Part shown: positions 1-11,070 of the stretch, piece after piece
How the letters are laid out: the number at the start of each line of letters is the position of its first letter
Numbering within the stretch: position 1 is the stretch's first letter
From: Caprimulgus europaeus
Lineage: Eukaryota; Chordata; Aves; Caprimulgiformes; Caprimulgidae
Reading direction: 5' to 3'
Assembly: GCA_907165065.1 (NCBI GenBank)
Contig: OU015524.1
Location: 36,709,295-36,773,294, forward strand
Length of the DNA: 64,000 bases
Notes under the pieces: model-generated
The model's input: only the letters and a program-made list of their open reading frames with translations
Database searches by the model: none
What the model was told of the DNA's origin: nothing
Made by a program: the position numbers and the translations under genes

Positions 1-3000
1 TGGAGAAGTCCAGGAAAAGGGCAATAACCAAACTCACTACATTTTTTCATAGTTAATATTCTATAAATAGGAAATTGGTGGGATCTTAACTCTCAGAAAA
101 AGTGAGGTTCCAGAACACTTTTCCCAAATTTTTTGAGAGCTGTGAAAGTAACAACTTTTCAGATAGATTTTGACACAGTATGTAATAGCAGCCTGGACTT
201 GATGAAGCAAGTAAGGTCGTGGGAAAACACTTAAAAGAAGCATTACACTCTCTGCCCAAGCATTCACTACAATTCAATTTTATCCTTCATCCTATGCAAG
301 CCTTTTAGGTGCAGTATATCTTCTATTTCACTGAGAAGAGAGTCATGAATTGTTTAGGCTTTTTTTGCTGCTATAGCTCTTTATAGATAATCAAAATAAA
401 ACTACACAGCAGAACCTCCAAAAGCCAAGCAGCACCTCATTTTCATCTTAGCTTCTTGCTAACTTTTTTCTTAAAGGCAGAAGTTATTACCATGAAGCCT
501 GCTGATGACATGAATCTGCAGATTAAGCATATGCATAAGATAACAGAATGAAATTGCAAAGTAACTTAAGCTGTCAGATGTCATAGAAATACTGGTTTAA
601 CGGTCACATAGATTACATATGTAAATATGTTAGAATTACCTCCCAAATATAAATAAAAAGCCTAATTAAATAATTTGGCCATCAGTACAGCTTTTAATTA
701 ATGACAACATAACAGACTGACATCATTTGGAATAACAAGGTTAGCAGTCAGTAGACCAGTGCAACAGATATGTACTGAATAAATTCAAATAGACAAGGAG
801 ACCAGCAAGAAATGCTATTGTGAAAATACTAATGGAATTATCTGAAAAGCAGAAATGCTCCAGAGGGCATTGGTATGGGTACCCCAGGGCTTCCATGGCT
901 GTAAGTATGGGTCCCAAGCTCTCCAAGTAGAAGATTTTGTAAGTGAATATGGAGTGGACATGGGAAAAGAAGAGTGGGAGGAAAAGACTGCAAGCTCCAA
1001 AAAGCACATTAGGTTCTTCCACAGATGACTCACATGTTGGCATATAAAGCCAGTGGAGCCCCATGTTGGTCAGATGGTAGATATGGCTGGGGAGAGGGTG
1101 AGGCACACTGCCTGAGCAGTCCTCTACCCCTCATTACTTAAGCAGACCTAAAGCTGAGTGCTCCCTGTGCACTCAGGGCATATATGCTCCCAACACTCGG
1201 GACAGCTTCTTCAACTCAGCAGCTCATCTGGCTGGAAAAGTCCTTTAGCTTGCTCGGGCTTTTGCAAGTTTGTAAAGAACACATCACAGTTTAATACAGT
1301 AAATGTTTTTTAGAAGAATGAACAAGGGTAAAATCACAATAGCAGTGTTACACCTTTTCACCTCAAGAGGAAAAGTTTAAGTCCTAAGAAAGTATTATCC
1401 TGTGTGCAGCTCCCATTTTGGAGTCCATCTCTATGCAAGTATAAGGACAGGATGAGGCCACAACACCAAGTGCTCAAAAACAGAGGGAACAAGAGAGACC
1501 TGCAGTAAGAAACCCATGTACAAAAATGCAGTTCAGAATACTATGTCTAGTTGTACCTGTCTTCTTTCAAATTTCCTCTAGCTGTACCAGTACATCGATC
1601 TCATCTGGTAAACAAACAAACAGTGGTTGCTCTGTTTTCTGCAGAAAATAGATAACCCTTTATCCTGTCTAGAGTAGAATGTTATCTTTTCAAATTAATC
1701 TTTCTTTGCATGAAAAAGAAGAATGCTGAACAAACAGGATGACTTTGGGGATTCAGACAAACTACAAAGCATCCGAAGCCTGTAAGATTTTGAATCTGAA
1801 TCCATGCTAACTTGCTAGGCATTAACCAGATCTGGATCCAGAAAGAAGTAGAATAAAATACAGTGTTAAAACCCTGCATAATTTTCAAAATTCCAATAAA
1901 TGAAGAAGGCCTGTTACTACAGACTTTGCCTACCAAACACTTTATCAACTATTGCATGAAAATAGTAAGAAAGAATGTGTACAAAAATGTGCTTCACAAT
2001 TCTCAATAAATGAAGAGTAAACCAGCAAGAACGAGTAAGTGCATGACCTTACTCCTCTTACAGGAAAGAGGATGTAGTTCATAGAAACCACTAAAAAATT
2101 AAGTTTCCATGAATTTCAGTTACTTAGATCACAAAACATACTGACAACATAGTACAGCTTAGATTAATAAAATGTGTTATCATTGAAAGTCTTCATATCT
2201 GAGCACTAATTAAAATCTGGCTTCTGTATTTTGTATTGCTGAGCGGTTGCTACTAAAAAATACTAAGTTTTTACAGCTCACCCATTTAAGTATTTGCCAT
2301 ATTGTGCAACTATAAGGGATTCAAAGTAAATTAATTAAAGCCATATCTACATGTTGTGTGTATATATTTGCAAACCTGACATGCAAGGTGTAGGCACCAG
2401 TTCTAGAGGTTTCGTTTTTGTAGTTTATGGCACTAGTCCCTCTGGTGCCCTGTTCCTCAACCTAAGGAATTCTCCAGTACAGTACTAAGGCTCATGTTCT
2501 GATTCTGCTGGTTTGATTGCCCAGCTTTGCATACACTCTGTATTTTTTTAACATTAAAATGTATTCTGGATTCAAATGACCTTTATGGTTGCAAAGTCAA
2601 TCACGGGAAGAAAAGCCTGCAGAAAAACAGTTGTCAAATCTTTTTTGTTTAAATCCTCCCCATTTTGTATACAAAACATGATGAGAAAGTAGTAATAGGA
2701 CAAGAGAATACTACCCCTAAAAATGACCTTATCAGGAATCTAAGTAGGGTTCCAAGGGCAACTAAAATTTTCATAATTTATAATTTTTCCAGGCATTTCC
2801 TTGATGGAATTCCTTGCATATCCTATAAAACTGTATCACCTATTATTAAGGAAATCTTATCAGCAATTAAGAAAAGATCTCAAGAGCTCTACCAATGGTA
2901 CATATCTAAAAGGATTTCACAACCTTTCTGACATCCTTCTGATACAGAATAGTATTGTTTATAGATGGGCAAGGTGATTCACATGTTCAGTTAATGATAC

Positions 3001-3925
3001 TTAAAGCCCATCAATTTTATTATATTCCTTTTTACTGAATTCTTTTCTACTGTATCTCACCCTACTGCTTTTGGAAATGAAGGTTATAGTAAGCTCTGAA
3101 TGCTTCCCAACAATGCTACAAAGACTTAATGTTAGTAAGAGCATTATACAATTCTTCTCTATCACCAGCTTCCATTCTACAGGTTTTGCACTTACTGCGA
3201 ACTCACAAAAAAGTAATCTGTAAATAAATACTCCTATTTAAAATGCAATTAAAAAGTGATCAGTAATCTCAAATTCTGCAACTTTAAAAATCCCTGGCAA
3301 TTTTCACTATCTACAGCATCCACCATTTATTTCAACTCCAAATTCAAAACCAGTGCATGGCCCTTAATTCTTTATGCATTCTTACTATATTAAAAAAAAA
3401 TGTATTTTCCATAATTTTTTCTCAAATGTATTATTTTGCATCTTCTATAACTATCTTTAATTAGCATCCTGTTTTTTCTTGTATTTTAATTTAGATGCCT
3501 TATTAACACTTCTCCATTCTGTGAAATTTCATAATACTTCAGCTTATCTTCTGCAGTCATACTTAATATTTTCCTCATACTATCACATAAATCTTATATA
3601 AATGTGTTACCTGGCAGATCTTCCTTTAAATAAAACAGTATTTGTGTAATGTTTTCATCTAGTAAGGTATATTACCAAGTTTTCAGGAGGATGTCCTCTC
3701 AACTTTGTAGGCAAATATTAAATATACATTTATATCATGCACTTCTACCTAAAACCCACAAACCAAGATCCTCAAAGCTCTCTATGCAGATTTCACTCTC
3801 CATTTCAACTGAAGGTACAGACTGTCTCCCCAAAACAGGGAAAACATGTTTCAATTTGGAAATAAAACTTCTTTCTTATTCCCAAGAAGGCAACAGCAAG
3901 TTAGCAACTATTTTTATTTGCTCAC
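1..3925 (-). other. CRIM1: CRIM1 intron downstream of VWC5 exon (incomplete)
   Basis: At least 3.9 kb of intron starting at donor GTGAGC. The next expected exon (VWC6) was searched for by eye on the minus strand and not found, so it lies beyond position 1. No mobile element recognised; the sequence is AT-rich with only chance open frames. Confidence 0.85.
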
Positions 3926-4147
3926 CAATACAGTAAGGACAACATTGTCCCTTCCTCAAAACAGGTCTCTCACAGGATACCGGTGGGCAAGACTCAGAGT
4001 AGCATCTAATCACACCATCCATGCAAATGCAGCTGGTGCAGACATTGGGTTTCCAGGACTCAGCTGTCAGAAAAATATCTCCTTCATCATTTTTGCAATA
4101 ACTGGGCATGCTCTCATTGCTTGATGAAGAGGACTGAGTAGGCTCAT
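3926..4147 (-). CDS. CRIM1: CRIM1 exon: fifth von Willebrand factor C module
   Basis: This 222-nt exon (74 codons, phase 1-1) encodes VWC module 5. A seventeen-residue linker starts with a split Asp codon and contains a run of five serines, then an N-glycosylation sequon Asn-Glu-Ser at residues 11-13. Ten cysteines follow at 18, 37, 40, 42, 49, 54, 59, 69, 70 and 73. KNDEGDIFL and ERPVLRKGQCCPYC match vertebrate CRIM1. The acceptor is CTTATATTTACAG|ATGA and the donor ATTG|GTGAGC. It is the most downstream exon visible; VWC6, the stalk, the transmembrane helix and the cytoplasmic tail must lie to the left of position 1. The serine-rich linker seems less conserved than the module itself. Confidence 0.97.
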
Positions 4148-4378
4148 CTGTAAATATAAGCAGAATAAGTTATTTAACTTACAGTACCTAACTTCTTTTG
4201 TATTTCCTCAACTGAGGGTTCACTCTTGAAGAACACAATGGAATTGTAACACATTGGCTCACTACTTTGGAAGAACTAGAAGGACAGAGCCTTATGCCTG
4301 TTCAGTCCTTACATGTGATGAGGATCTCATGATGCGCTCTAGAAAAAAGTTTATGTCGGCCTTCATTGAGTTCAAAAC

Positions 4379-4379
<1 letters not shown>

Positions 4380-4422
<43 letters not shown>
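4380..4422. repeat. (GA)n microsatellite
   Basis: About 21 uninterrupted GA units on the plus strand, read as CU repeats in the CRIM1 pre-mRNA. Confidence 0.99.
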
Positions 4423-4425
<3 letters not shown>

Positions 4426-4557
4426 GCAGCAAAGTGAAAAACAGTCACCATGCCATGAGAAGCATCCTCTCAGAAAGCCACTCTGAAGGCTCTGAACTGA
4501 TTGATATATAGGAATTCACCTTACATTACAGAAATTAAATTTGAAATCTAAAACTTG

Positions 4558-5222
4558 AATCATAGAATCATTGAGTGGTTAGGGTTGGAAGGGACCTTAA
4601 AGATCACCTAGTTCCAACCCCCCTGCCATGAGCAGGGACACCTTCCACTAGACCAGGTTGCTCAAAGCCTCATGCAACCTGGTCTTGTACACTTCCAGGG
4701 AGGGGGCATCCACATCTTCTCTGGGCAACCTGTTCCAGTATCTCACCACCCCCTACAGGAAATAATTTCTTCCTAATATCTAATCTAAACCTACCCTCTT
4801 CCAGTTTAAAGCCATTACCCTTGTTCTATCACTACCTGCCTTTGCAGAAAGTTCCTCCCCAGTCTTCCTGTAGGCTCCTTCAGGTACTGGAAGGCCACTA
4901 TAAGATCTCCCTGAAGCCTTCTCGTCTCCAGGCTGAACAGCCCCAACTCTCTCAGCCTGTCCTCATAGGAGAAGTGCTCCAGCCCTTGGATCATCCTCGT
5001 GGCCTCCTCTGAACTCGTTCTAACAGGTCCATGTCCTTCTTGTGTTGGGGGCTCCAGAACTGGACGCAGTACTCCAGGTGGGGTCTCACAAGAGCAGAGT
5101 AGAGGGGAAGAATGACCTCCCTTGACCTGCTGGCCACACTTCTTTTGATGCAGCCCAGGGTACAGCTGGCCTTTTGGGCTGTAAGTGCACATTGCCAGCT
5201 CATGTCCAGCTTTTCATCCATT
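4558..5222 (-). mobile_element. CR1 LINE, 5'-truncated, with end of ORF2
   Basis: About 665 nt of a chicken-repeat-1 (CR1) non-LTR retrotransposon, reverse oriented. The right-to-left sequence ends with the typical CR1 3' end (rc of CATAGAATCATTGAG, then GGTTGGAAGGGACC). Its 5' part still encodes the C-terminal part of the CR1 reverse transcriptase, recognisable by [20 protein letters not shown] and the later [15 protein letters not shown]. The two parts are in different frames, so the open frame has been shifted around position 5000 and the copy is dead. It sits in the intron between VWC4 and VWC5, in the same orientation as the gene. Confidence 0.95.
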
Positions 5223-6235
5223 TTATAGATGAAAATATATCATTTTATGAGACTAAGCTCCTTGTATAGTTACTGAGGAAAGATCAGCTTCTCCAAACAG
5301 TATTTTGAAGTTAAGCAAAACAAATGTTCGCTGTTATTAATAATGAGAAAAATTGAACTCAGGAGAACTGGCTAACTTTTTCATTGAAAATATTTTGTCA
5401 GAAAAAACCCATCCAAAAACCTAACAAACACCCTGTAGAAGAAATGGTAAAACCTAACTTTTTTTTTTTTCCCCTAGGTAAAATTTTTAGATTTTTTTGT
5501 TTAATAAAGAAATATTTTTTCAGTAAGTTTACATACAATTCACAGGTTTGGAATAAATTTCCACTGCAATGAACTCCACCACTTGCTAAGTAAAATAGCA
5601 ATTCACATTCATTTACAGTTGCAGCACTTTCCTGGGGGAAAGCAAATCCTGTTACCTTCTCAACACTGTGGGGCAGTCTAGGAGGAACCTGTCACACCTG
5701 CTGGGTTGGAATGCTTTGATGTTACTCAGTTGCCTTCAAGTCACTCTCAAATCATACCAGGTGATGGTAAAAACAAACAGAAGCATTTTTGAGACCCAAA
5801 TAGATAAGATAGTAATAAAAAGGTTCATGGAAACCAGGGCATGTAGAAAGGAAAAGAAACAAGCCTGTATCTGCCTAGCACTTTGACTACTTTTGAAGTT
5901 TCCCTAATCCTGCACGTTTCCATAAATGAGCCAGTGCATTTTTCATAAACCTTCCAACTAAGGATTCTGGTTCCCATGTAACCTTTACATTTTTAGACTG
6001 CCTTCAAAGAAGATGTTCAAACTTCAGGGCCACAATTCCCCTTACATATAAGGTACCTCTTTCACACAGCCAAGTTTTGCAGTTGAAATAGAGGACTGCA
6101 GGCTCTCGCTCCCAACTGCTAAAGAAGAAACACACCACAACAACCTACTGTGCACACACTGAAACATTCAACATACACATCATACATTCTCAGATCAAGA
6201 AAGGACACTGATGAAAGCTGGTTATCAATATATAC

Positions 6236-6451
6236 CTGGGCACTGTGGACAGCAGGAGTCCTGTGTGCGGGTGGGATTTTGACAAAGAAGAGGTGGACAG
6301 ACTTCAGTCTCACACAGGACACGTCCACTGTGGCATGTACATTGTGTGCAAGAATCAATATTCCATGTCTCTCCTTCTACAAAGTATTCCCCACCAGGGG
6401 CATGACAGATCGATGGACTGGTGAGCTCTGGCTTCTGCACAATTATTTCAT
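6236..6451 (-). CDS. CRIM1: CRIM1 exon: fourth von Willebrand factor C module
   Basis: This 216-nt exon (72 codons, phase 1-1) encodes VWC module 4, the best conserved stretch in the window. From PSICHAPGGEY through the final CCPQC it is nearly the same as human CRIM1 as I remember it, which anchors the gene identification. Ten cysteines lie at residues 16, 35, 38, 40, 47, 52, 57, 67, 68 and 71. The linker DEIIVQKPEL precedes the module. The acceptor is TTTTTCCCAG|ATGA and the donor CCAG|GTATAT. It joins in frame to VWC3 (4.4 kb away) and VWC5 (2.1 kb away, the shortest intron here). The strong conservation suggests a constrained ligand or partner surface, but this is inference. Confidence 0.98.
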
Positions 6452-7018
6452 CTGGGAAAAACAGAATTGGAAGACAGGCAAAATCAACTATGACTCTAAT
6501 GATTAACAAATGTACCCAAGGTTAATAATTTCTGTTATAATTGAAAATATTAGGAATAACAAAACCAGCTATAAATATATTCTTAATGAAAGTCTTTCAA
6601 CTTTTACGTCACCTGCATCTCATGGAAAATGGGAAAAATATAAACAAGAAAATTTGAGAATCAGTCTGAATAAATGCTTGTTAACCAGAGATAACTTCAA
6701 GCATTCTTTGCATTTCAGAAAAAAATCCAACTAACATGTGATGTAGGAATTCCAAGAGACAACTATCATTTTCTGAAAAACTATACTGATGGGACAGTTT
6801 CTTAACTGCTAAATATTAGCATCAGTGCAATTCCTGAAAGGATGGATAAGTACACTTGTCTCGGATTTAGGAAGTTCAGGTTCAACTGTCTGCCTTTAAG
6901 TTTCCTGACTGGCATGTGTCTGTACCATTTGGTTCCAGATAGAAAATGAAAAAGAAAACAACAGAAACCCCCACCCAAAGCCCTAAAAACATTTAAGCAC
7001 TTCATCACTTAGTTCCAT

Positions 7019-7050
7019 TAATAAATAAAAAAATAAAAAAATAAAAAATT
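7019..7050. repeat. A-rich AAAT/AAAAAAT run
   Basis: ATAAATAAAAAAATAAAAAA-type low-complexity sequence of about 32 nt. Confidence 0.9.
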
Positions 7051-7661
7051 ATCTACAATCTTTGAAGTAAAAACTGGACCCAAGGAGATGGCAGCGTGTA
7101 GACTCCTATTTCCAGTGACTATATCTCACCAAATGAACCTTAATTCATTTTCAAATAATTAATTACATTACCTCTACAACCCTGGCTAAGAGACTCACCC
7201 AGCCTCTAACCTAGACAATTTAGAGAAAAGATTTGACCTCCTTCATGTTAAGAAAGGAACTGAAACTGCTTCCTTTGTTCAGCATGAACATTTTCTGAGT
7301 TATCTCCTTTGCATTTTGTTCTATGCAAAGTCACAGGCCTGTTTTACTACAGCTCATATACTGTTCGTAATCAGAAAAGCATAACCAGATAGTACTGCTG
7401 TACATATGGTATTGCTTACTGCTCTCTTAGCAGCATTGATATTGATATATCACTGCAATTGAATTCCTACAAATGTACAACTCCTATATTCCTGAAGGAG
7501 CAACTAGCCAAACAAATACACACTTTCTGGATAGCATGGTTCTACAAAACACTAGCATTCAATGGCATTCTAAATCTTATAGGAAACCTAGAGCTTTTCA
7601 CAAGCATTGCAACAATCCACTTAAGCCTCCTAATACATATAAACAGGGTTACAGACGAGTA

Positions 7662-7772
7662 GATGCAGTGCTTAGGGACACGGTTTAGTGGGCATGATGG
7701 TGTTGGGTTGATGGCTGGACTTAATAATCTTAGAAGTCTTTTCCAACCTTAATGATTCTATGATTCTATAAT
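7662..7772 (+). mobile_element. CR1 LINE 3'-end fragment
   Basis: About 110 nt resembling the extreme 3' end of a CR1 element in forward orientation. It has a GGTTTAGTGGGCATGATGGT-like core, CTTTTCCAACCTTAATGATT, and a terminal ATTCTATGATTCTAT repeat. The subfamily looks different from the copy at 4558-5222. It lies immediately left of the solo LTR. Confidence 0.8.
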
Positions 7773-7789
7773 GAACATTGTAGAAGGTC

Positions 7790-8123
7790 TGTTGTAAATC
7801 ATTGAAATGGCTTAGGCCCCTTGACATAAGTCAGGAGGCCTGCTCTCCTTGAGAACAGCAGACAAAACAATTCTAATCAAGCTGGGAAAAAAAGGGAGTA
7901 TTCTGTTATTGCCCTTTGAAGCTCAGACAAATAAACACCACCACCTGTTGTGGCAAAGAGAAAGTTCTCAGGAGAATGAATAAGCCAATCAGTGTGGATT
8001 TTTGGGAGTGTGTATGGGCTTGGTTAAAAATGCTGTATATAAGAGGCATGTGTGTGATCAATAAAATAGGGAAGTCTGATGATTCTCATATTGAGCGTCC
8101 GGATTTTTCCCCCCGTCGCAACA
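7790..8123 (+). mobile_element. Solo LTR of an avian endogenous retrovirus
   Basis: A 334-nt element that starts TGTTG and ends CAACA, short perfect inverted ends typical of retroviral LTRs. It is flanked on both sides by the identical 6-bp duplication AAGGTC (7784-7789 and 8124-8129). Inside, a CCAAT box (7985-7989), a TATA-like TGTATATAAG (8034-8043) and an AATAAA signal (8060-8065) occur in U3-R order. No internal retroviral sequence or second LTR is present, so it is a solo LTR left by recombination between the two LTRs. The 6-bp duplication suggests an alpharetrovirus/ERVK-like (class II) source; the exact family is not determined. The perfect duplication suggests a fairly recent insertion on the scale of this intron. 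Confidence 0.88.
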
Positions 8124-10860
8124 AAGGTCTATCTTGCTCTGTTGAAAACTAACTAAATATGGAATTGAACCACTTTTTTTCAACCTGAAAGCTGTCACTT
8201 CCCTGTTGATAAGTTAACAGTGCAATTCAAAACTCAGTACAACAGGATTACTAATTATTTCAATATCCTTATGCCAGATGCATTCGAGTGACATGCTCAC
8301 AGTCTCACAGTTCCAAACTGCACTCCTATCTATTGAAAGCCATGATATTGATTTAACAACATCAGTGGGGAATCAAAATAAGATCAGAAGTACATTTCTA
8401 ACAAATATAAAACCTCAGCGGAGGGAACAAAACCACACTGGGACTAATTTGGCCATATTAATTCATCCACTTACATATGCAATCACTTTTAAAAAATGCT
8501 GTGTCTGCCCTAAATTGTAAGAGTTTACACCAAGTATGACCTTGCTAACACAGCAACTAGGTGACTAGTACCTTGAAAGCAGGAAAGATGTCAGATAGAA
8601 ATTTATGCATACGCTGTACCTCAAAGGAACAGATGCTACTGGGTAAGCAACTGCTCTTTTACACAAGAGAACAACTTGATTCTGCTGGTGCTCAGAATCA
8701 AACACTCATCTCATCCACAAGAAACATATAGTGTGAGAAGAAAGGTACTGCTAATCTCATACTGGTCTTTCTTCCACAAACTGAACATTAGGCTTATGAA
8801 TGGATTTACCCAAACTCATTCTTCCTACAGAAAGTAACTAGCCACTGGTGCCACTGAAAGACCAAAATTAACATTACTTTTATTTGAATGCTCTGAGGTG
8901 TTCTGTATGTGTTAGGGAAATCAATATGCACAAGTATGCTCATAGTAGAATGAAATCAGGAATGAGTCTTGGGGATCTAACAACAGAATTGCTGGAGCTG
9001 GAACAATCATCCTACACTTTAAATTTTGAATCTTGAACGTTTATCTAATGCAAGACTGATACACTAATCTGTCCCCTTCCATATGAAGTATATAATCCCC
9101 TACAATAATACACAAATCATTGTGAAAAGGTGAGTGACTGCTGCAGGTACTCCAACAGTTCTGTGCAGCCCTGAATTTCAGCTAGTGTGAGTGGAAAATA
9201 AAAAACCTGTGAAGCATGACTTTAGGAATACGATATTCTGTATTCACTATTTGTTGTTTGGCTATTCCTCCTGGAAAACTATATTAATAATTGAATCTTT
9301 TTGTTGTTTTGGTTTGGGTTTTTTTCCCTCCACACTGAGGTTTCCTAGGGAAGAGAACTGTACTATGTAAGAGACTATGGATGTGCATGTGCACAGAGGG
9401 AGCTGGAGGAAAGAATGACAATACCTGATGGGATGCATACAGAGCAACACTGCATACTGCTCTGGCAAAAAAATGTGCTTCAAGCTGATAAAAAACTAAA
9501 GCTCTCTTTAAAAATCTTATGATGTCTAGATTCCCCATCTAGCCAGATACTTGATAATGGAAAAGAAGGAAGTAAGCAAAGGATGGTTCCCCTAGTGTGA
9601 ATAACTGGAAGGAGTATCCTCCTTAGTGCTTCCATCTCAGCTAAAAATGTCATTAATGGTAGTCATTACTAAGACACTAAGCACTAAGAGCTTGGCCTCA
9701 GTAACCACTGCTAAATTACTTAGTATTGAAAACAGCTCTGGCTCCATGAAAGCCAGTGCCAAAAGCAACACCACAGCTGGCCATGGAACTGCAGGAACCA
9801 CACTGGCCAGTCTCAATACTAAGGGGAGGAAAGTGGTGCAGACAGAGAGGCTGAAAGGGAGACAGACCTTCTGGAGTCTCGCATCTTTTTGGAGACTCTG
9901 TTTTTCCAGTTACCACAAGGTGTGGATTGGAGATCACCATTTGTCTAAGCAATTCAAAGAGACTGGTTATCTTGCATCCTATGCTCTTCTCTGTCACTCT
10001 CAAAAAGAGGATCTGGCTGTTTATTTTGCCCCTAGGATTTCTTCTTCTTTATGAAGAATTTGAAAGAGTTCACAATTGCTTTTATCCTTCCCGTGCTGTC
10101 TTACCATTTTGCTATTTATAGTATTATGATGAACCTCGTTCCTACTTAAAACATGACTTCCAATAAAGTCATAGACAACGCTACTGTATTACAAATTAAT
10201 CTATTTAGCACATAAAATAGTGTAGGAAGACTGGGCATTAATCATACTCTACCCACACGCTATCTTTCATATATGTTTTTCATATTAACAATTATTAAAA
10301 TTGTATTGGAATGCAACATTAATTGTACTTCACCTTACCACTGAAAGCATTAAGATAACCTTCTACTGCTGCTTCTAAAAGCCTTCCCTCAGAACACAGA
10401 ATCATAATTTTCAGTTACTCAAGACATTTCTTTAAGCATGTACTCCTCTGAGGGGTCGTGAAACATGGATCAGGAGATGAATTTTAATAAAACTCAAGTT
10501 CAAATTAAAAAAGAGAAAATGTAATGACTTATTAGAATATTTGCAATTATATGTAACAAAATTGTATATAAGTATGAATTTGCTATTATAGCTAATATAG
10601 GCTTGAAACTTTTTGTAGTTTAAAGATTTCAGTGTATGAAAGATTAATATGTTAGGACCCACAACATGCATATGCTTTAAATATTTAAGTTCCCATTTTT
10701 CACATCTGATATCTTAAAGCCACTCGTGTTATTTTTGGGCATAAAAACCTTCATATATACCTGTTACTGAATGATGCATGAGATTATTTTCATGTACTGG
10801 GAAACAGAACCCATGTGAAATTAAACCTGATTACAGAGCATATAGAAGCAAGCATGTTAC

Positions 10861-11070
10861 CTGGACATGATGGGCAACACTGTCCTGGATGTATGGTGGG
10901 GTTGCCACAATTAGGAACAGGGCAGGTGATCAAGGCACACATTTCCCGTCCGTTGTGACAGTAACATTCCCTGCAGCCATCGTGCCAGCTCTCCTCATTC
11001 TCATGTCGGCGCCCATCCATGGACAGGCAAGAGCCTGTTTTAATAGGAGGCATAAGAGAAGCGGTTGCCT
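10861..11070 (-). CDS. CRIM1: CRIM1 exon: third von Willebrand factor C module
   Basis: This 210-nt exon (70 codons, phase 1-1) encodes VWC module 3. A linker of about fourteen residues, starting with a split Glu codon, leads to cysteine 15. The ten cysteines lie at 15, 33, 36, 38, 45, 50, 55, 65, 66 and 69. The stretches ESWHDGCRECYC and NPTIHPGQCCPSC match vertebrate CRIM1. The acceptor is TTTTGTGCAG|AGGC and the donor CCAG|GTAACA. The module opens the second VWC cluster, which in vertebrate CRIM1 contains four modules (3-6) before the membrane span. Function is extracellular growth-factor binding by family analogy. Nothing is broken or missing. Confidence 0.97.

Larger units (their letters stand above)
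4148..6235 (-). other. CRIM1: CRIM1 intron between VWC4 and VWC5 exons
   Basis: A 2.1 kb phase-1 intron, the shortest complete one here. About a third of it is a CR1 LINE fragment (4558-5222), and a 43-nt GA microsatellite lies at 4380-4422. On the transcribed strand the latter is a CU tract about 230 nt upstream of the VWC5 acceptor. Confidence 0.92.
6452..10860 (-). other. CRIM1: CRIM1 intron between VWC3 and VWC4 exons
   Basis: A 4.4 kb phase-1 intron. It contains a CR1 3' end (7662-7772) directly followed by a solo LTR (7790-8123), and an A-rich AAAT-type run near 7019-7050. The remainder has no recognised element; an open frame at 9626-10054 on the plus strand has low-complexity composition and no recognised product. 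Confidence 0.9.

Noticed and set aside
741-1106. 121-codon minus-strand open frame that could have been a downstream CRIM1 exon
   Set aside because: It lacks VWC cysteine spacing or any known CRIM1 C-terminal sequence, and no phase-1 splice pair fits.
1-3925. Search for the VWC6 exon
   Set aside because: No minus-strand stretch with a ten-cysteine pattern and flanking splice sites was found, so it must be outside the window.
6150-6506. 118-codon plus-strand open frame over VWC4
   Set aside because: It is the antisense shadow of the VWC4 exon; the minus-strand frame has full family identity and splice sites.
7916-8152. 78-codon open frame overlapping the LTR
   Set aside because: It lies within and across the end of a solo LTR, which is non-coding; the frame is incidental.
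9626-10054. 142-codon plus-strand open frame
   Set aside because: Serine/threonine/lysine-rich composition with no recognised domain, no splice or promoter context and antisense to the gene. It is best explained by chance.
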